A stretch of DNA of 6,725 nucleotides. Source: DAOTTX01 sp034437515. Lineage in GTDB: Bacteria; Chloroflexota; Anaerolineae; Aggregatilineales; Phototrophicaceae. The position numbers and the translations under genes were made by a program. The notes under the pieces are model-generated. The model did no database searches and had not been told where the DNA came from. It saw only the letters and a program-made list of their open reading frames with translations. The stretch is from contig DAOTTX010000305.1 of the NCBI GenBank assembly GCA_034437515.1, positions 1 to 6,725 on the forward strand, given 5' to 3'. Positions 1-5,405 of the stretch are shown here, in pieces (position 1 is the first letter of the stretch; every line of letters starts with the position of its first letter).

Positions 1-533
1 AACCCGGCGACCAGCAATGGAAAATCAACGACCACCCTCGTGAAAATGTGAGTTGGTACGATGCGATGGCCTTCTGCCGCTGGTTGTCCTGGCGGTGTGG
101 GGCTGGCTATGCGATTGACGATATTAGCAGTTGGGCGGTGCGCCTGCCGACTGAGTTCGAATGGGAGAAGGCGGCACGGGGCACCGATGGTCGGGAATAT
201 CCGTGGGGAAATGGGTTTGATAAAAACCGCGCCAACACCAGAGAGTCAGGTATCGAACAGACGACGCCCGTGACCCGTTACACGGATGGTGCGTCACCCT
301 ACGGCGTATTGAATATGTGCGGGAATGTGTGGGAGTGGTGCCTGACGGACTACACCGACCTGCAGATGGCTGCGAGTAAAGAGAGCATAAGTTCTAATCG
401 CCGGCGGGTGTTGCGCGGCGGGTCGTGGCTCGACCCTCATTTCAATGCGCGCGCCGCGTCCCGCCTCAACCTCAATCCGTACCTCCGTGACCGCGGCCAC
501 GGTTTTGTTTTGGTGCGTGCCCCTTCTCGTTAA
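1..533 (+). CDS. FGE-sulfatase (SUMF1-fold) domain protein, 3' part of gene
   Basis: The reading frame is open from base 3 and the codons before the GTG at 48 already belong to the domain (…HPRENVSWYDA), so the true start lies left of the window and 48 is not the start. Seen in sequence: family landmarks in order, VSWYDAMAFCRWLS, RLPTEFEWEKAARG, YPWG, TTPVTRY, GASPYGVLNMCGNVWEW, RVLRGGSW and a terminal GFVLVR. These define the formylglycine-generating-enzyme/SUMF1 fold, a C-type-lectin-like fold. True sulfatase-activating enzymes carry two catalytic cysteines just after RGGSW; here that stretch reads LDPHFNARAASR with none, so sulfatase activation is unlikely. Bacterial proteins of this kind more often act as ligand-binding or effector-associated domains. 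Any N-terminal partner domain is outside the window. The gene converges on the dehydrogenase gene 128 bp away. The C-terminal codons resemble a DGR variable region, described separately. Confidence 0.9.
   Translation, partial: PGDQQWKINDHPRENVSWYDAMAFCRWLSWRCGAGYAIDDISSWAVRLPTEFEWEKAARGTDGREYPWGNGFDKNRANTRESGIEQTTPVTRYTDGASPYGVLNMCGNVWEWCLTDYTDLQMAASKESISSNRRRVLRGGSWLDPHFNARAASRLNLNPYLRDRGHGFVLVRAPSR
429..500 (+). other. Putative DGR variable region (VR) core in the FGE-fold gene
   Basis: Seen: between RGGSW and GF, 16 of 24 codons end in C. Thirteen NNC codons (429, 432, 441, 459, 465, 468, 471, 480, 483, 489, 492, 495, 498) fall where DGR-diversified FGE-type proteins usually vary. All four leucines here are CTC, while the seven leucines elsewhere in the visible gene are TTG (4) or CTG (3). 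Known: DGRs mutate adenines of an AAC-rich template, giving NNC codons in the variable region, and FGE/C-type-lectin folds are their usual targets, with the region at the 3' end of the gene. Inference: this is or was a DGR target. No template repeat or reverse transcriptase is present here. The full VR may extend from about 395 to 530. Confidence 0.5.
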
Positions 534-642
534 GCAACCGCAGGTTGCGCCTGATCGCTGTGGGCGGTCGCGTGCCGCAGGCATGCGAGAAACCGCGCGT
601 AGCGTGTGTTTCAGCCCCTGTTTTTATTCGCCGCAGGCGAAT
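534..642. repeat. Cluster of four short hairpins (REP-like), three with a GCA loop
   Basis: Four stem-loops fill the convergent spacer. A: 534-548, 6-bp perfect stem (GCAACC/GGTTGC), loop GCA, starting right after the FGE-gene stop. B: 568-588, 9-bp stem with one G-T wobble, loop GCA. C: 589-612, about 10 bp with one bulge and a wobble, loop GTA, directly abutting B. D: 626-642, 7-bp perfect stem (ATTCGCC/GGCGAAT), loop GCA. A, B and D share the core CC-GCA-GG, so they look like copies of one small palindromic family. None has a T-run after the stem on either strand, so they are not classical intrinsic terminators, although they could slow polymerases or stabilise 3' ends of the two convergent transcripts. 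Confidence 0.65.
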
Positions 643-661
643 CGAATTCTGGGGATTTTCG

Positions 662-1684
662 CTACCCCACGTGGGATGCCCGCAGGTGATTAATCACCCG
701 CGCGGTGAAGGCTTCGGTGTTCATCGCGCCGTCCATCAGAATATCGACGGTGTAGCCGCCCTGTTCCAACGTCAGGCGAATGGCCTCCTCGATGCGGTCG
801 GCGAGGTCGTGGCGTTGCCAGTGATGGCGTAGCAGCATCGCCACGCTGCGGATGGCGGCGGTGGGGTTGGCGATCCCCTTGCCGGAAATATCCGGGGCGG
901 AGCCGTGCAGCGGTTCCGCAATCGCGGCGTCATCGCCCAGGTTCAACGCAGGGATCATCCCCAAACCGCCGCCCCAGGCCGCCGCCATATCCGAGAGGAT
1001 GTCACCGTACAGGTTCGATGTAAGGATCATATCAAAGCGGATCGGGTCTTTGACCATCCAGTAAGCGGCGGTATCCACCAGCAGTTCATCGGTTTCGATG
1101 TCGGGGTAATGCTGCGCGACTTCCAGCGCCACCCGGCGGAACAGACCATCTGACTGCGGCAGCACGTTGGCCTTATGCACGATGGTCACACGCTCACGCC
1201 CGGCCTGCCGCGCCAGTTGATAGGTCATATGGCTGACGCGCTCCGTCGCCCCGCGTGTGATGACCTTACGGGCGGTGCTGGTCTGGCCGTCGGGGTCGGT
1301 GACTTCATCGACCACATACAAGTCTTCGGTGTTTTCACGCATTACAATCAGGTCAACCCCTTCTCGCGCTGTCGCTACCGGCAGATAACGCGAGGGGCGG
1401 ATGTTGGCGTAGGTGTTGAGATGGTGACGCAGAGCGATGATCGGGGAAAAGTAACCTTCAACGGGATAAGAAGGTGAATCCGCTGCGCCGAACAAAACGG
1501 CACGGCAGTGCAGCGCGAGATCAAGTGTTTCTTGCGGTAGCGAAGTCCCGTGTGCCTTATAATGCTCGAACCCCGCCGCCGCCGGGTAAATTTCTACGGT
1601 GGGCAGCACGGTTTTGAGCACTTCTACCGCCGCGGGGATGACTTCATGGCTGACACCATCACCTGTGATTAAGCACAATTCCAC
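662..1684 (-). CDS. NAD-dependent isocitrate/isopropylmalate/homoisocitrate dehydrogenase family protein
   Basis: A 340-residue beta-decarboxylating dehydrogenase, normal length for the family and apparently intact. These enzymes oxidise and decarboxylate a (2R,3S)-malate derivative using NAD(P) and Mg2+/Mn2+ in the cytosol. Seen: GDG at 8-10; substrate-loop region 77-86 with R86; R96 in YANIRP; MRENTEDLYV at 115-124 with R116 and Y123; catalytic K171 in VHKANVL; metal-binding aspartates D204, D228 and D232 (NLYGDILSD); and HGSAPDISGKGIANP from 260, whose aspartate D265 is typical of NAD use. The MRENTE motif resembles isocitrate and homoisocitrate dehydrogenases rather than LeuB (which usually has RELTGG), but I83 sits where Thermus homoisocitrate dehydrogenase has its specificity arginine R85. 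Substrate is therefore undecided. The start is GTG with a perfect AGGAGGT six bases upstream. No leu or lys biosynthesis genes are adjacent. Confidence 0.9.
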   Translation of the reverse strand: MELCLITGDGVSHEVIPAAVEVLKTVLPTVEIYPAAAGFEHYKAHGTSLPQETLDLALHCRAVLFGAADSPSYPVEGYFSPIIALRHHLNTYANIRPSRYLPVATAREGVDLIVMRENTEDLYVVDEVTDPDGQTSTARKVITRGATERVSHMTYQLARQAGRERVTIVHKANVLPQSDGLFRRVALEVAQHYPDIETDELLVDTAAYWMVKDPIRFDMILTSNLYGDILSDMAAAWGGGLGMIPALNLGDDAAIAEPLHGSAPDISGKGIANPTAAIRSVAMLLRHHWQRHDLADRIEEAIRLTLEQGGYTVDILMDGAMNTEAFTARVINHLRASHVG

Positions 1685-1690
1685 TTCTGA

Positions 1691-1697
1691 ACCTCCT
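1691..1697 (-). promoter_or_regulatory. Strong Shine-Dalgarno (AGGAGGT) fixing a GTG start
   Basis: On the minus strand AGGAGGT is followed by TCAGAA and then GTG at 1684. The full-length anti-SD match at six-base spacing makes this GTG the start of the dehydrogenase, and translation from it gives the expected N-terminal strand MELCLITGDG. Confidence 0.85.
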
Positions 1698-1715
1698 GAG
1701 TCGCCAATATCATCT

Positions 1716-1738
1716 ATCCATCTAACGAACAGATGGAT
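1716..1738. promoter_or_regulatory. Perfect 8-bp inverted repeat in the dehydrogenase leader
   Basis: ATCCATCT, a seven-base loop AACGAAC, then AGATGGAT. It lies about 30-55 bases upstream of the dehydrogenase GTG. It could be an operator (8-bp arms are typical of dimeric regulators such as the TetR protein encoded divergently) or an RNA hairpin in the 5' leader. An 8-bp repeat with a short loop is expected about once per window by chance, so position is the main support. A TATAAA box on the minus strand (plus 1762-1767) lies upstream but has no convincing -35 partner. Confidence 0.3.
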
Positions 1739-1896
1739 GTGAACGTGTGAGTTGAGTAATTTTTATAAAGGAGAGGATTCACAAAAGAAAAATGTGCTGC
1801 TTATTTATCTCCATTGTGGCATATTCATCCGGCTTTGTCGAGCAGCGTTTACGGCGAGATAGGACAATCGCTTTAAATTTCCTGGTTCTACTGAAA

Positions 1897-2048
1897 TTGG
1901 TGGAAATGACCTCACCCCTGCTCACCATGCTCGCTTTCCCCTCTCCAACATTTGTTGGAGAGAGGAGGGAGAATGCCACAGGCAGGTTGGGCCGTTCGGA
2001 AGGGGTGAGTTTAGGCTCATAACAGCACATATGATTTGATTCCACCAA
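1897..2048. repeat. MITE-like intergenic element with nested inverted repeats (copy 1)
   Basis: Seen: terminal inverted repeats CTCACCCCT (1911-1919) and AGGGGTGAG (2001-2009), perfect over 9 bp, enclosing a perfect 10-bp palindromic stem CTCTCCAACA/TGTTGGAGAG (1941-1962). A further perfect 9-bp pair, TTGGTGGAA (1897-1905) and TTCCACCAA (2040-2048), brackets the whole. The right end CGTTCGGAAGGGGTGAG (1993-2009) recurs exactly at 6597-6613, so this is a dispersed family and not a one-off fold. No transposase is encoded. The remainder of the 466-bp gap 1685-2150 is AT-richer DNA with no credible gene; any promoter for the TetR gene at 2151 must lie here, but I find no good -35/-10 pair. Confidence 0.6.
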
Positions 2049-2150
2049 AAACGTTAAAATCAATAAGTTTTCATTTGCCACTCACCCTGCAACTATCAGC
2101 CATGTTAAAATAAATATGAAGATGTGTCATAAGAGTCAAGAAAGTAGATC

Positions 2151-2777
2151 ATGGCAAAGACATCGTTTAAGGAGCGCGAACGCCAGCGGCGCGAGGAGGA
2201 AATCTTGCGCACCGCCGCCCATATGATCCGTGATCGTGGGTACGCGCACTTGAATATGGACGAGATCGCCGAGGAAGTGGGGGTTTCCAAGCCGACCCTT
2301 TACCAGCATTTTAAAAGTAAAGACGACATGGTGATGTGGGCGCTCATCCGGGCGGTACAGCGTATGGAAACCTACGTCGAGTCGATCACCGAGCAGCCAC
2401 CGTTAGCCCAGCTTGAGATGTTGCTGCGCTACATGATCCGCACGCATACCGAGGCTGAAAATCTTCCGTTGATCCGCGTGCATACCAGCACATTAATCGA
2501 GATGAAAAGCCACGCGACCTACCTCGATCATCAGGGGCGCGTGGGTGAGATGCTCAAAGCGACCATACAGCAGGGGAAAGACCGGGGTGAGATCAACCCC
2601 GATCTATCACACATCGCTATTATCGGCTCGATGTTCTCGCTGCTTTCCGTGCTAGAAGGCCCCCACATCATGGGCGACCATAGCGATACATTCGAGGGCT
2701 TGGTCGAGAATATCTGTGCGATCTTCATCAACGGTATTCGTAATCATTCCAACTGCTCCAACAGCCAACGGACGTGA
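2151..2777 (+). CDS. TetR/AcrR family transcriptional regulator
   Basis: A 208-residue cytoplasmic repressor-type protein. Seen: a basic, Glu/Arg-rich N-terminal helix (FKERERQRREEEIL), then a TetR_N helix-turn-helix at about residues 16-62 with the recognition segment GVSKPTLYQHFKSKDDMV, followed by an all-helical C-terminal half (about 70-195) expected to bind an unknown ligand and dimerise. I cannot assign the C-terminal subfamily. The upstream ribosome site is weak (AAGAAAG before TAGATC-ATG), but the ATG gives a normal TetR N-terminus. It is divergent from the dehydrogenase gene, across 466 bp that contain a MITE-like repeat, so it might control that gene or itself; no operator is proven. 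Its last 11 codons run through the 3' end of the convergent tail gene, a 34-bp overlap (2744-2777), and the final NCSNSQRT looks like an accidental extension. Confidence 0.92.
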   Translation: MAKTSFKERERQRREEEILRTAAHMIRDRGYAHLNMDEIAEEVGVSKPTLYQHFKSKDDMVMWALIRAVQRMETYVESITEQPPLAQLEMLLRYMIRTHTEAENLPLIRVHTSTLIEMKSHATYLDHQGRVGEMLKATIQQGKDRGEINPDLSHIAIIGSMFSLLSVLEGPHIMGDHSDTFEGLVENICAIFINGIRNHSNCSNSQRT

Positions 2778-4648
2778 TGCCGCGCCCCACCTAGATCAAC
2801 CTCGTGCGCTTCTGCGATGATGAGATAATCGGCGTCGTGCCCGGTATGGGCTTCTTTGACCGTAATCACATCGAACAGCGTCCTTGAGAGCGCCTGCGAC
2901 AACCCCACCCGATGACTCAAATGCAACGCTTCGACCGTGCCGCGTGGTGTCTTCCGGGCGGTCAGGATGGCGTCGGCGAGGGCTTCGGCTTCCGCGACGG
3001 TGACGAAGTAGGGCAGGTTAAACGTCAGCGAGTACAACCCGTAAGCGTCGATGCTGGCGTCGTCGCGCTGCTCGATCAGCAGCGTGTCTTCCTGGAACAA
3101 TGGCCTGCCGCGTAAGCGCGTCCCCGGTTGCAGATAGGCCGTCGCCGTGCCGGTGTTGCAAATTTGCAGATAGGCCGCGCTAGCACTGCCGCCATCCACA
3201 ATGGTGATGCTCACATCGGCGGTGACGTCGGTTCCGCTGCCGTCGTTGGTGCTGTTGGCGGTGTAGTCCGTCGTGGCGACAGGGGTAACAAGTGATGTCG
3301 CACCGATTGACGCGCTGTTGCTGTCCCGAAAGCGGGCGAGTAGGGTACGACATTCCCCGGCGGGGATGGCCTGCGCGGTCTGCAACGTCCACAACGTACT
3401 GCCTGCTGTGCCGAGGCTGCGCGGCCTCACCAGCACCCGGACTTCGTTCACCAGCCCCACGCCGTAAACATAGGCGACGTCCTCGAAGGCGTCGTCAAAA
3501 GTGTGCTGGCTGCTGCCGTAGGTGTAGCCACGCTCAAGGAAGGTCAATGTGCCGTCACGCTGACTGTAAAAGCGTCCGCGTTCGGCGGTCATCACCTGCT
3601 CGATAGCCGTCGCCGCCCGGATGCCGTCCGCCCAGGTATCACCTGCGTAGGCGAAGCTGGTGCTGCTCTGCTGGAATTGCGTATTGAGCCGGTCGAGTGG
3701 TTCGCGTAGAAAGATCGTATTCAGAATGCCGGTCGGTGAGGCGTTCAGCAGCAGGGAGATCAACACCCGCGCCTCGTCCAGAATGCGCTCCGGCCCATGC
3801 AGGTGCAGTGTGACCCGCCGCCCGCTGAACTGCCCCGGTTCCACCTCGACCGATGAAATCCACCCGCTGAACAGCCGCACCATACCGCCGCCGTCATCCG
3901 CACGGATCATCAGCCGTGTGCCCGGTGCGAGTGTCGTTGTAGTGCGCTCCGGCGAGTACGTCCCGGCGCTGTTTTCCAGCACGATCTCGCCGCGTGTGGG
4001 CGCGGCGGTCACATCATAGGGACGTGCCAGCCCCAATCGCCATTTCAACGTCAGCACATCGTCGGTGATGTCGTCCGCTGCTTCTGCTGACGGATCACCC
4101 GCGTTGAACGTCGCCGGCAGTGCCGACCCCGCCACCATCATGAAGCCGGTCGCGTCAAAGCTGATGGTCGGGCTGAGCGAGGGTTTTTCCAGCGCCAATG
4201 TGATGTGCGTGTCACCGGCCTGTGCGGTGAAGGTCACGCTGAACTGCGCCCAACCAGCGGCAATACTGATCGACTGGCTGGCCCGGCTGGTCAACGTCTG
4301 GTTATAGACGGTCAACGAGGTCAGCACGGTCGGGTAGGCGGTGCCACCACGTACCCACAGGCCGACCGTGTACGTCTGGCCCGGCGTGACCGGCAACGTG
4401 TTGACCCCTGCCAGCGAACGCCAGCAGTAAAACGCCGCCGCGCCCGGATCAAGCGACACATCGACGATCTGCGTGCCGTAGGGTGTTTCTTCCCACTTTG
4501 AGATCTGCCCACCGTTGACCGGCAGCATGACAAACGACTGCCATGTGACCGGTGTCGGCGCGAGGTTGGGCGGGTCGGTCGTGTTGACGTCCCAGCCGAT
4601 GAACCCGTCGCCGTCCTTATCCAGACCGACCTGATAAGTGATGCTCAT
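2744..4648 (-). CDS. Phage minor tail / tail-tip protein with carbohydrate-binding-like insertion
   Basis: I start it at the ATG at 4648, giving 634 residues: this ATG overlaps the upstream stop as ATGA and has GGGTGGT ahead of it. An ATG at 4663 in the same frame would add five residues (MGGAA) but lacks a ribosome site. Seen: an acidic loop DKDGDGFIGWD (10-20); a jelly-roll-like stretch (about 28-185) with VTPGQTYTVGLWVRG, WAQFSVTFT and an ending FDATGFMMVAGSALPATFNAGD, as in CBM_4_9-type modules; then DDITDDVLTLKWRLGLARPYD (192-212), RGEIVLENSAGTYSPE, LFSGWISSVEVEP (259-271), a hub-like region FYSQRDGTLTFLERG (360-374), and a C-terminal strand-rich domain to LLEQLE. Tail proteins of Gram-positive and actinobacterial phages commonly pair an acidic VDWDxDGDF start directly with DVTxxVL; here about 170 residues separate the two. 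Intact, no frameshift. Probable role: distal tail structure and host-surface glycan contact. Function is inferred from pattern only. Confidence 0.7.
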   Translation of the reverse strand: MSITYQVGLDKDGDGFIGWDVNTTDPPNLAPTPVTWQSFVMLPVNGGQISKWEETPYGTQIVDVSLDPGAAAFYCWRSLAGVNTLPVTPGQTYTVGLWVRGGTAYPTVLTSLTVYNQTLTSRASQSISIAAGWAQFSVTFTAQAGDTHITLALEKPSLSPTISFDATGFMMVAGSALPATFNAGDPSAEAADDITDDVLTLKWRLGLARPYDVTAAPTRGEIVLENSAGTYSPERTTTTLAPGTRLMIRADDGGGMVRLFSGWISSVEVEPGQFSGRRVTLHLHGPERILDEARVLISLLLNASPTGILNTIFLREPLDRLNTQFQQSSTSFAYAGDTWADGIRAATAIEQVMTAERGRFYSQRDGTLTFLERGYTYGSSQHTFDDAFEDVAYVYGVGLVNEVRVLVRPRSLGTAGSTLWTLQTAQAIPAGECRTLLARFRDSNSASIGATSLVTPVATTDYTANSTNDGSGTDVTADVSITIVDGGSASAAYLQICNTGTATAYLQPGTRLRGRPLFQEDTLLIEQRDDASIDAYGLYSLTFNLPYFVTVAEAEALADAILTARKTPRGTVEALHLSHRVGLSQALSRTLFDVITVKEAHTGHDADYLIIAEAHEVDLGGARHHVRWLLEQLE

Positions 4649-5106
4649 AGCTGCACCACCCATTCATGCCGGAAGGCGCAGCCGTAGTAACGGGTTTCGT
4701 CATAGGCGAATACCCCCGGCTCCACTTTGACCTGAGTCGGTTCTAGCAGGCGACCGCCCAGCGTGATCGTCGTCGCCAGCGTGGTGAAGTAGTTGTCGAT
4801 CAAATCGACCAACCCCGGCAGATGATCGCGCAGTCCGCGTTCACTGGTGACCGGGGCGACCAGCAGCAAGTGGGTGACGGTGTAGGTCACCGTGCGGACG
4901 CCACTGGCAAAGCCGATGGCCTCGAAGCCGTCGCCGCGCTCGGAAAAGAGGCGGCGCTGGGCGGTACTTTCATTTTCGATGGGCAGCACCAGCAGAACGG
5001 GCAACTGCCCCCGGTTGAGCTTAACCGGCAGCGCATCGACGTCGTAATTCGTCGTGACTCCGGTCACGCTCAGGCTTGCGAGTTCGGTGAGTGCATCACG
5101 GAACAT
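4645..5106 (-). CDS. Phage tail-terminator / tail-completion-like protein
   Basis: A 153-residue protein with no signal peptide or membrane segment. Seen: N-terminal helix FRDALTELASLSV, a central strand RTVTYTVTHLLLVAPV, a helix RGLRDHLPGLVDLIDNYFTTL, and a C-terminal strand pair with YDETRYYGCAFRHEWVVQL. This alternation of a helix carrying LIDNYF and a final F-x-H-x-W-V strand resembles small tail-terminator or head-tail-joining proteins, which cap the tail tube. The start at 5106 has a strong ribosome site (AAGGAGGG, eight bases upstream). Its stop overlaps the next gene's start by four bases (ATGA), so the two are co-translated. In ordinary siphophage order the major tail protein and tape measure would stand between these two genes; they are absent. 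Assignment is by overall pattern and neighbour, so moderate at best; it could be another small tail or neck protein. Confidence 0.5.
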   Translation of the reverse strand: MFRDALTELASLSVTGVTTNYDVDALPVKLNRGQLPVLLVLPIENESTAQRRLFSERGDGFEAIGFASGVRTVTYTVTHLLLVAPVTSERGLRDHLPGLVDLIDNYFTTLATTITLGGRLLEPTQVKVEPGVFAYDETRYYGCAFRHEWVVQL

Positions 5107-5155
5107 GGGATATTCCCTCCTTGAATTTGGGATATATGGATGAAAATTTGGGATA
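5107..5155 (-). promoter_or_regulatory. Three phased TATCCCA repeats upstream of the tail genes, with ribosome site
   Basis: On the minus strand TATCCC occurs at plus 5150-5155, 5129-5134 and 5107-5112, spaced 21 and 22 bp. The two distal copies extend to an identical 11 bp, TATCCCAAATT; the third reads TATCCCATG and includes the start codon of the first tail gene. The ribosome site AAGGAGGG (5115-5122) lies between copies two and three. Spacing near two helical turns suggests tandem protein-binding sites on one DNA face, possibly an operator array, though a 21-bp tandem duplication would look the same. I see no standard sigma-70 promoter next to it. Confidence 0.4.
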
Positions 5156-5170
5156 AATACGGAGTAAGTA

Positions 5171-5211
5171 GATGGATAAGCGGAAGATGAAAATTCAGCC
5201 TTCCATCCATC
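5171..5211. repeat. Bulged hairpin GATGGAT…ATCCATC
   Basis: GATGGAT (5171-5177) pairs with ATCCATC (5205-5211), and after a four-base bulge GGAAG pairs with CTTCC, giving a 12-bp stem with an internal bulge. It lies in the gene-free gap between the tail island and the DUF4260 operon. No T-run follows it, and function is unknown. The arm sequence resembles the ATCCATCT/AGATGGAT repeat at 1716-1738. Confidence 0.35.
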
Positions 5212-5260
5212 ACCCTGTCTGACCTGCGATCAGTCTGTCCTACAGGTGTAGAGGGACGAT

Positions 5261-5290
5261 GCGAACGCCGACCTCTGGTCGGTTGTTCGC
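5261..5290. repeat. Strong 13-bp hairpin with TCT loop
   Basis: GCGAACG, CCGACC, loop TCT, GGTCGG, one bulged T, TGTTCGC. Thirteen pairs including one G-T wobble and one bulge make this the most stable short fold in the window. It has no trailing T-run. It sits about 90 bp upstream of the DUF4260 promoter and may be a dispersed palindromic repeat. A further GGGGTGAGG at 5324-5332 equals the right terminus of the repeat at 6521-6614, but I find no matching left end. The rest of 5107-5448 holds no credible gene. Confidence 0.5.
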
Positions 5291-5376
5291 GCCGCCACAG
5301 GGAGTGGCCCGTACAGTGAAATGGGGGTGAGGTGGGGAAAAGCGATCATTCAAACGATTAAATTCGTCGTCTTCGC

Positions 5377-5405
5377 TTGACAATACGCACAAAGGCTAAT
5401 ATCAT
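5377..5405 (+). promoter_or_regulatory. Sigma-70-type promoter of the DUF4260-tetR operon
   Basis: A consensus -35 box TTGACA (5377-5382), a 17-bp spacer, and -10 box TATCAT (5400-5405, four of six matches to TATAAT). Transcription should start near 5412, giving a leader of about 37 bases before the ATG at 5449. It is the best promoter in the window, which fits a gene that is held off by a repressor. Confidence 0.75.

Noticed and set aside
48..50. GTG at 48 as the start of the FGE-fold gene
   Set aside because: The frame is open to the left edge and the codons before it already encode domain residues (HPREN before VSWYDA).
626..660. Hairpin at 626-642 as an intrinsic terminator
   Set aside because: The T-run (621-625) precedes the stem on the plus strand, and the minus strand has an A-run after it; neither orientation gives stem followed by U-tract.
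666..698. Perfect palindromes CCCACGTGGG (666-675) and GGTGATTAATCACC (685-698)
   Set aside because: Both lie inside the last codons of the dehydrogenase (…INHLRASHVG) and read as normal coding sequence, so I treat them as chance.
1779..2081. Frames on both strands through the 1779-2081 gap
   Set aside because: They cross the palindromic element, show no domain and have no ribosome site; judged non-coding.
5221..5340. Structured stretch considered as a tRNA or other known RNA
   Set aside because: No T-loop GTTCRA-type element in the right place, no cloverleaf and no match to a riboswitch I know.
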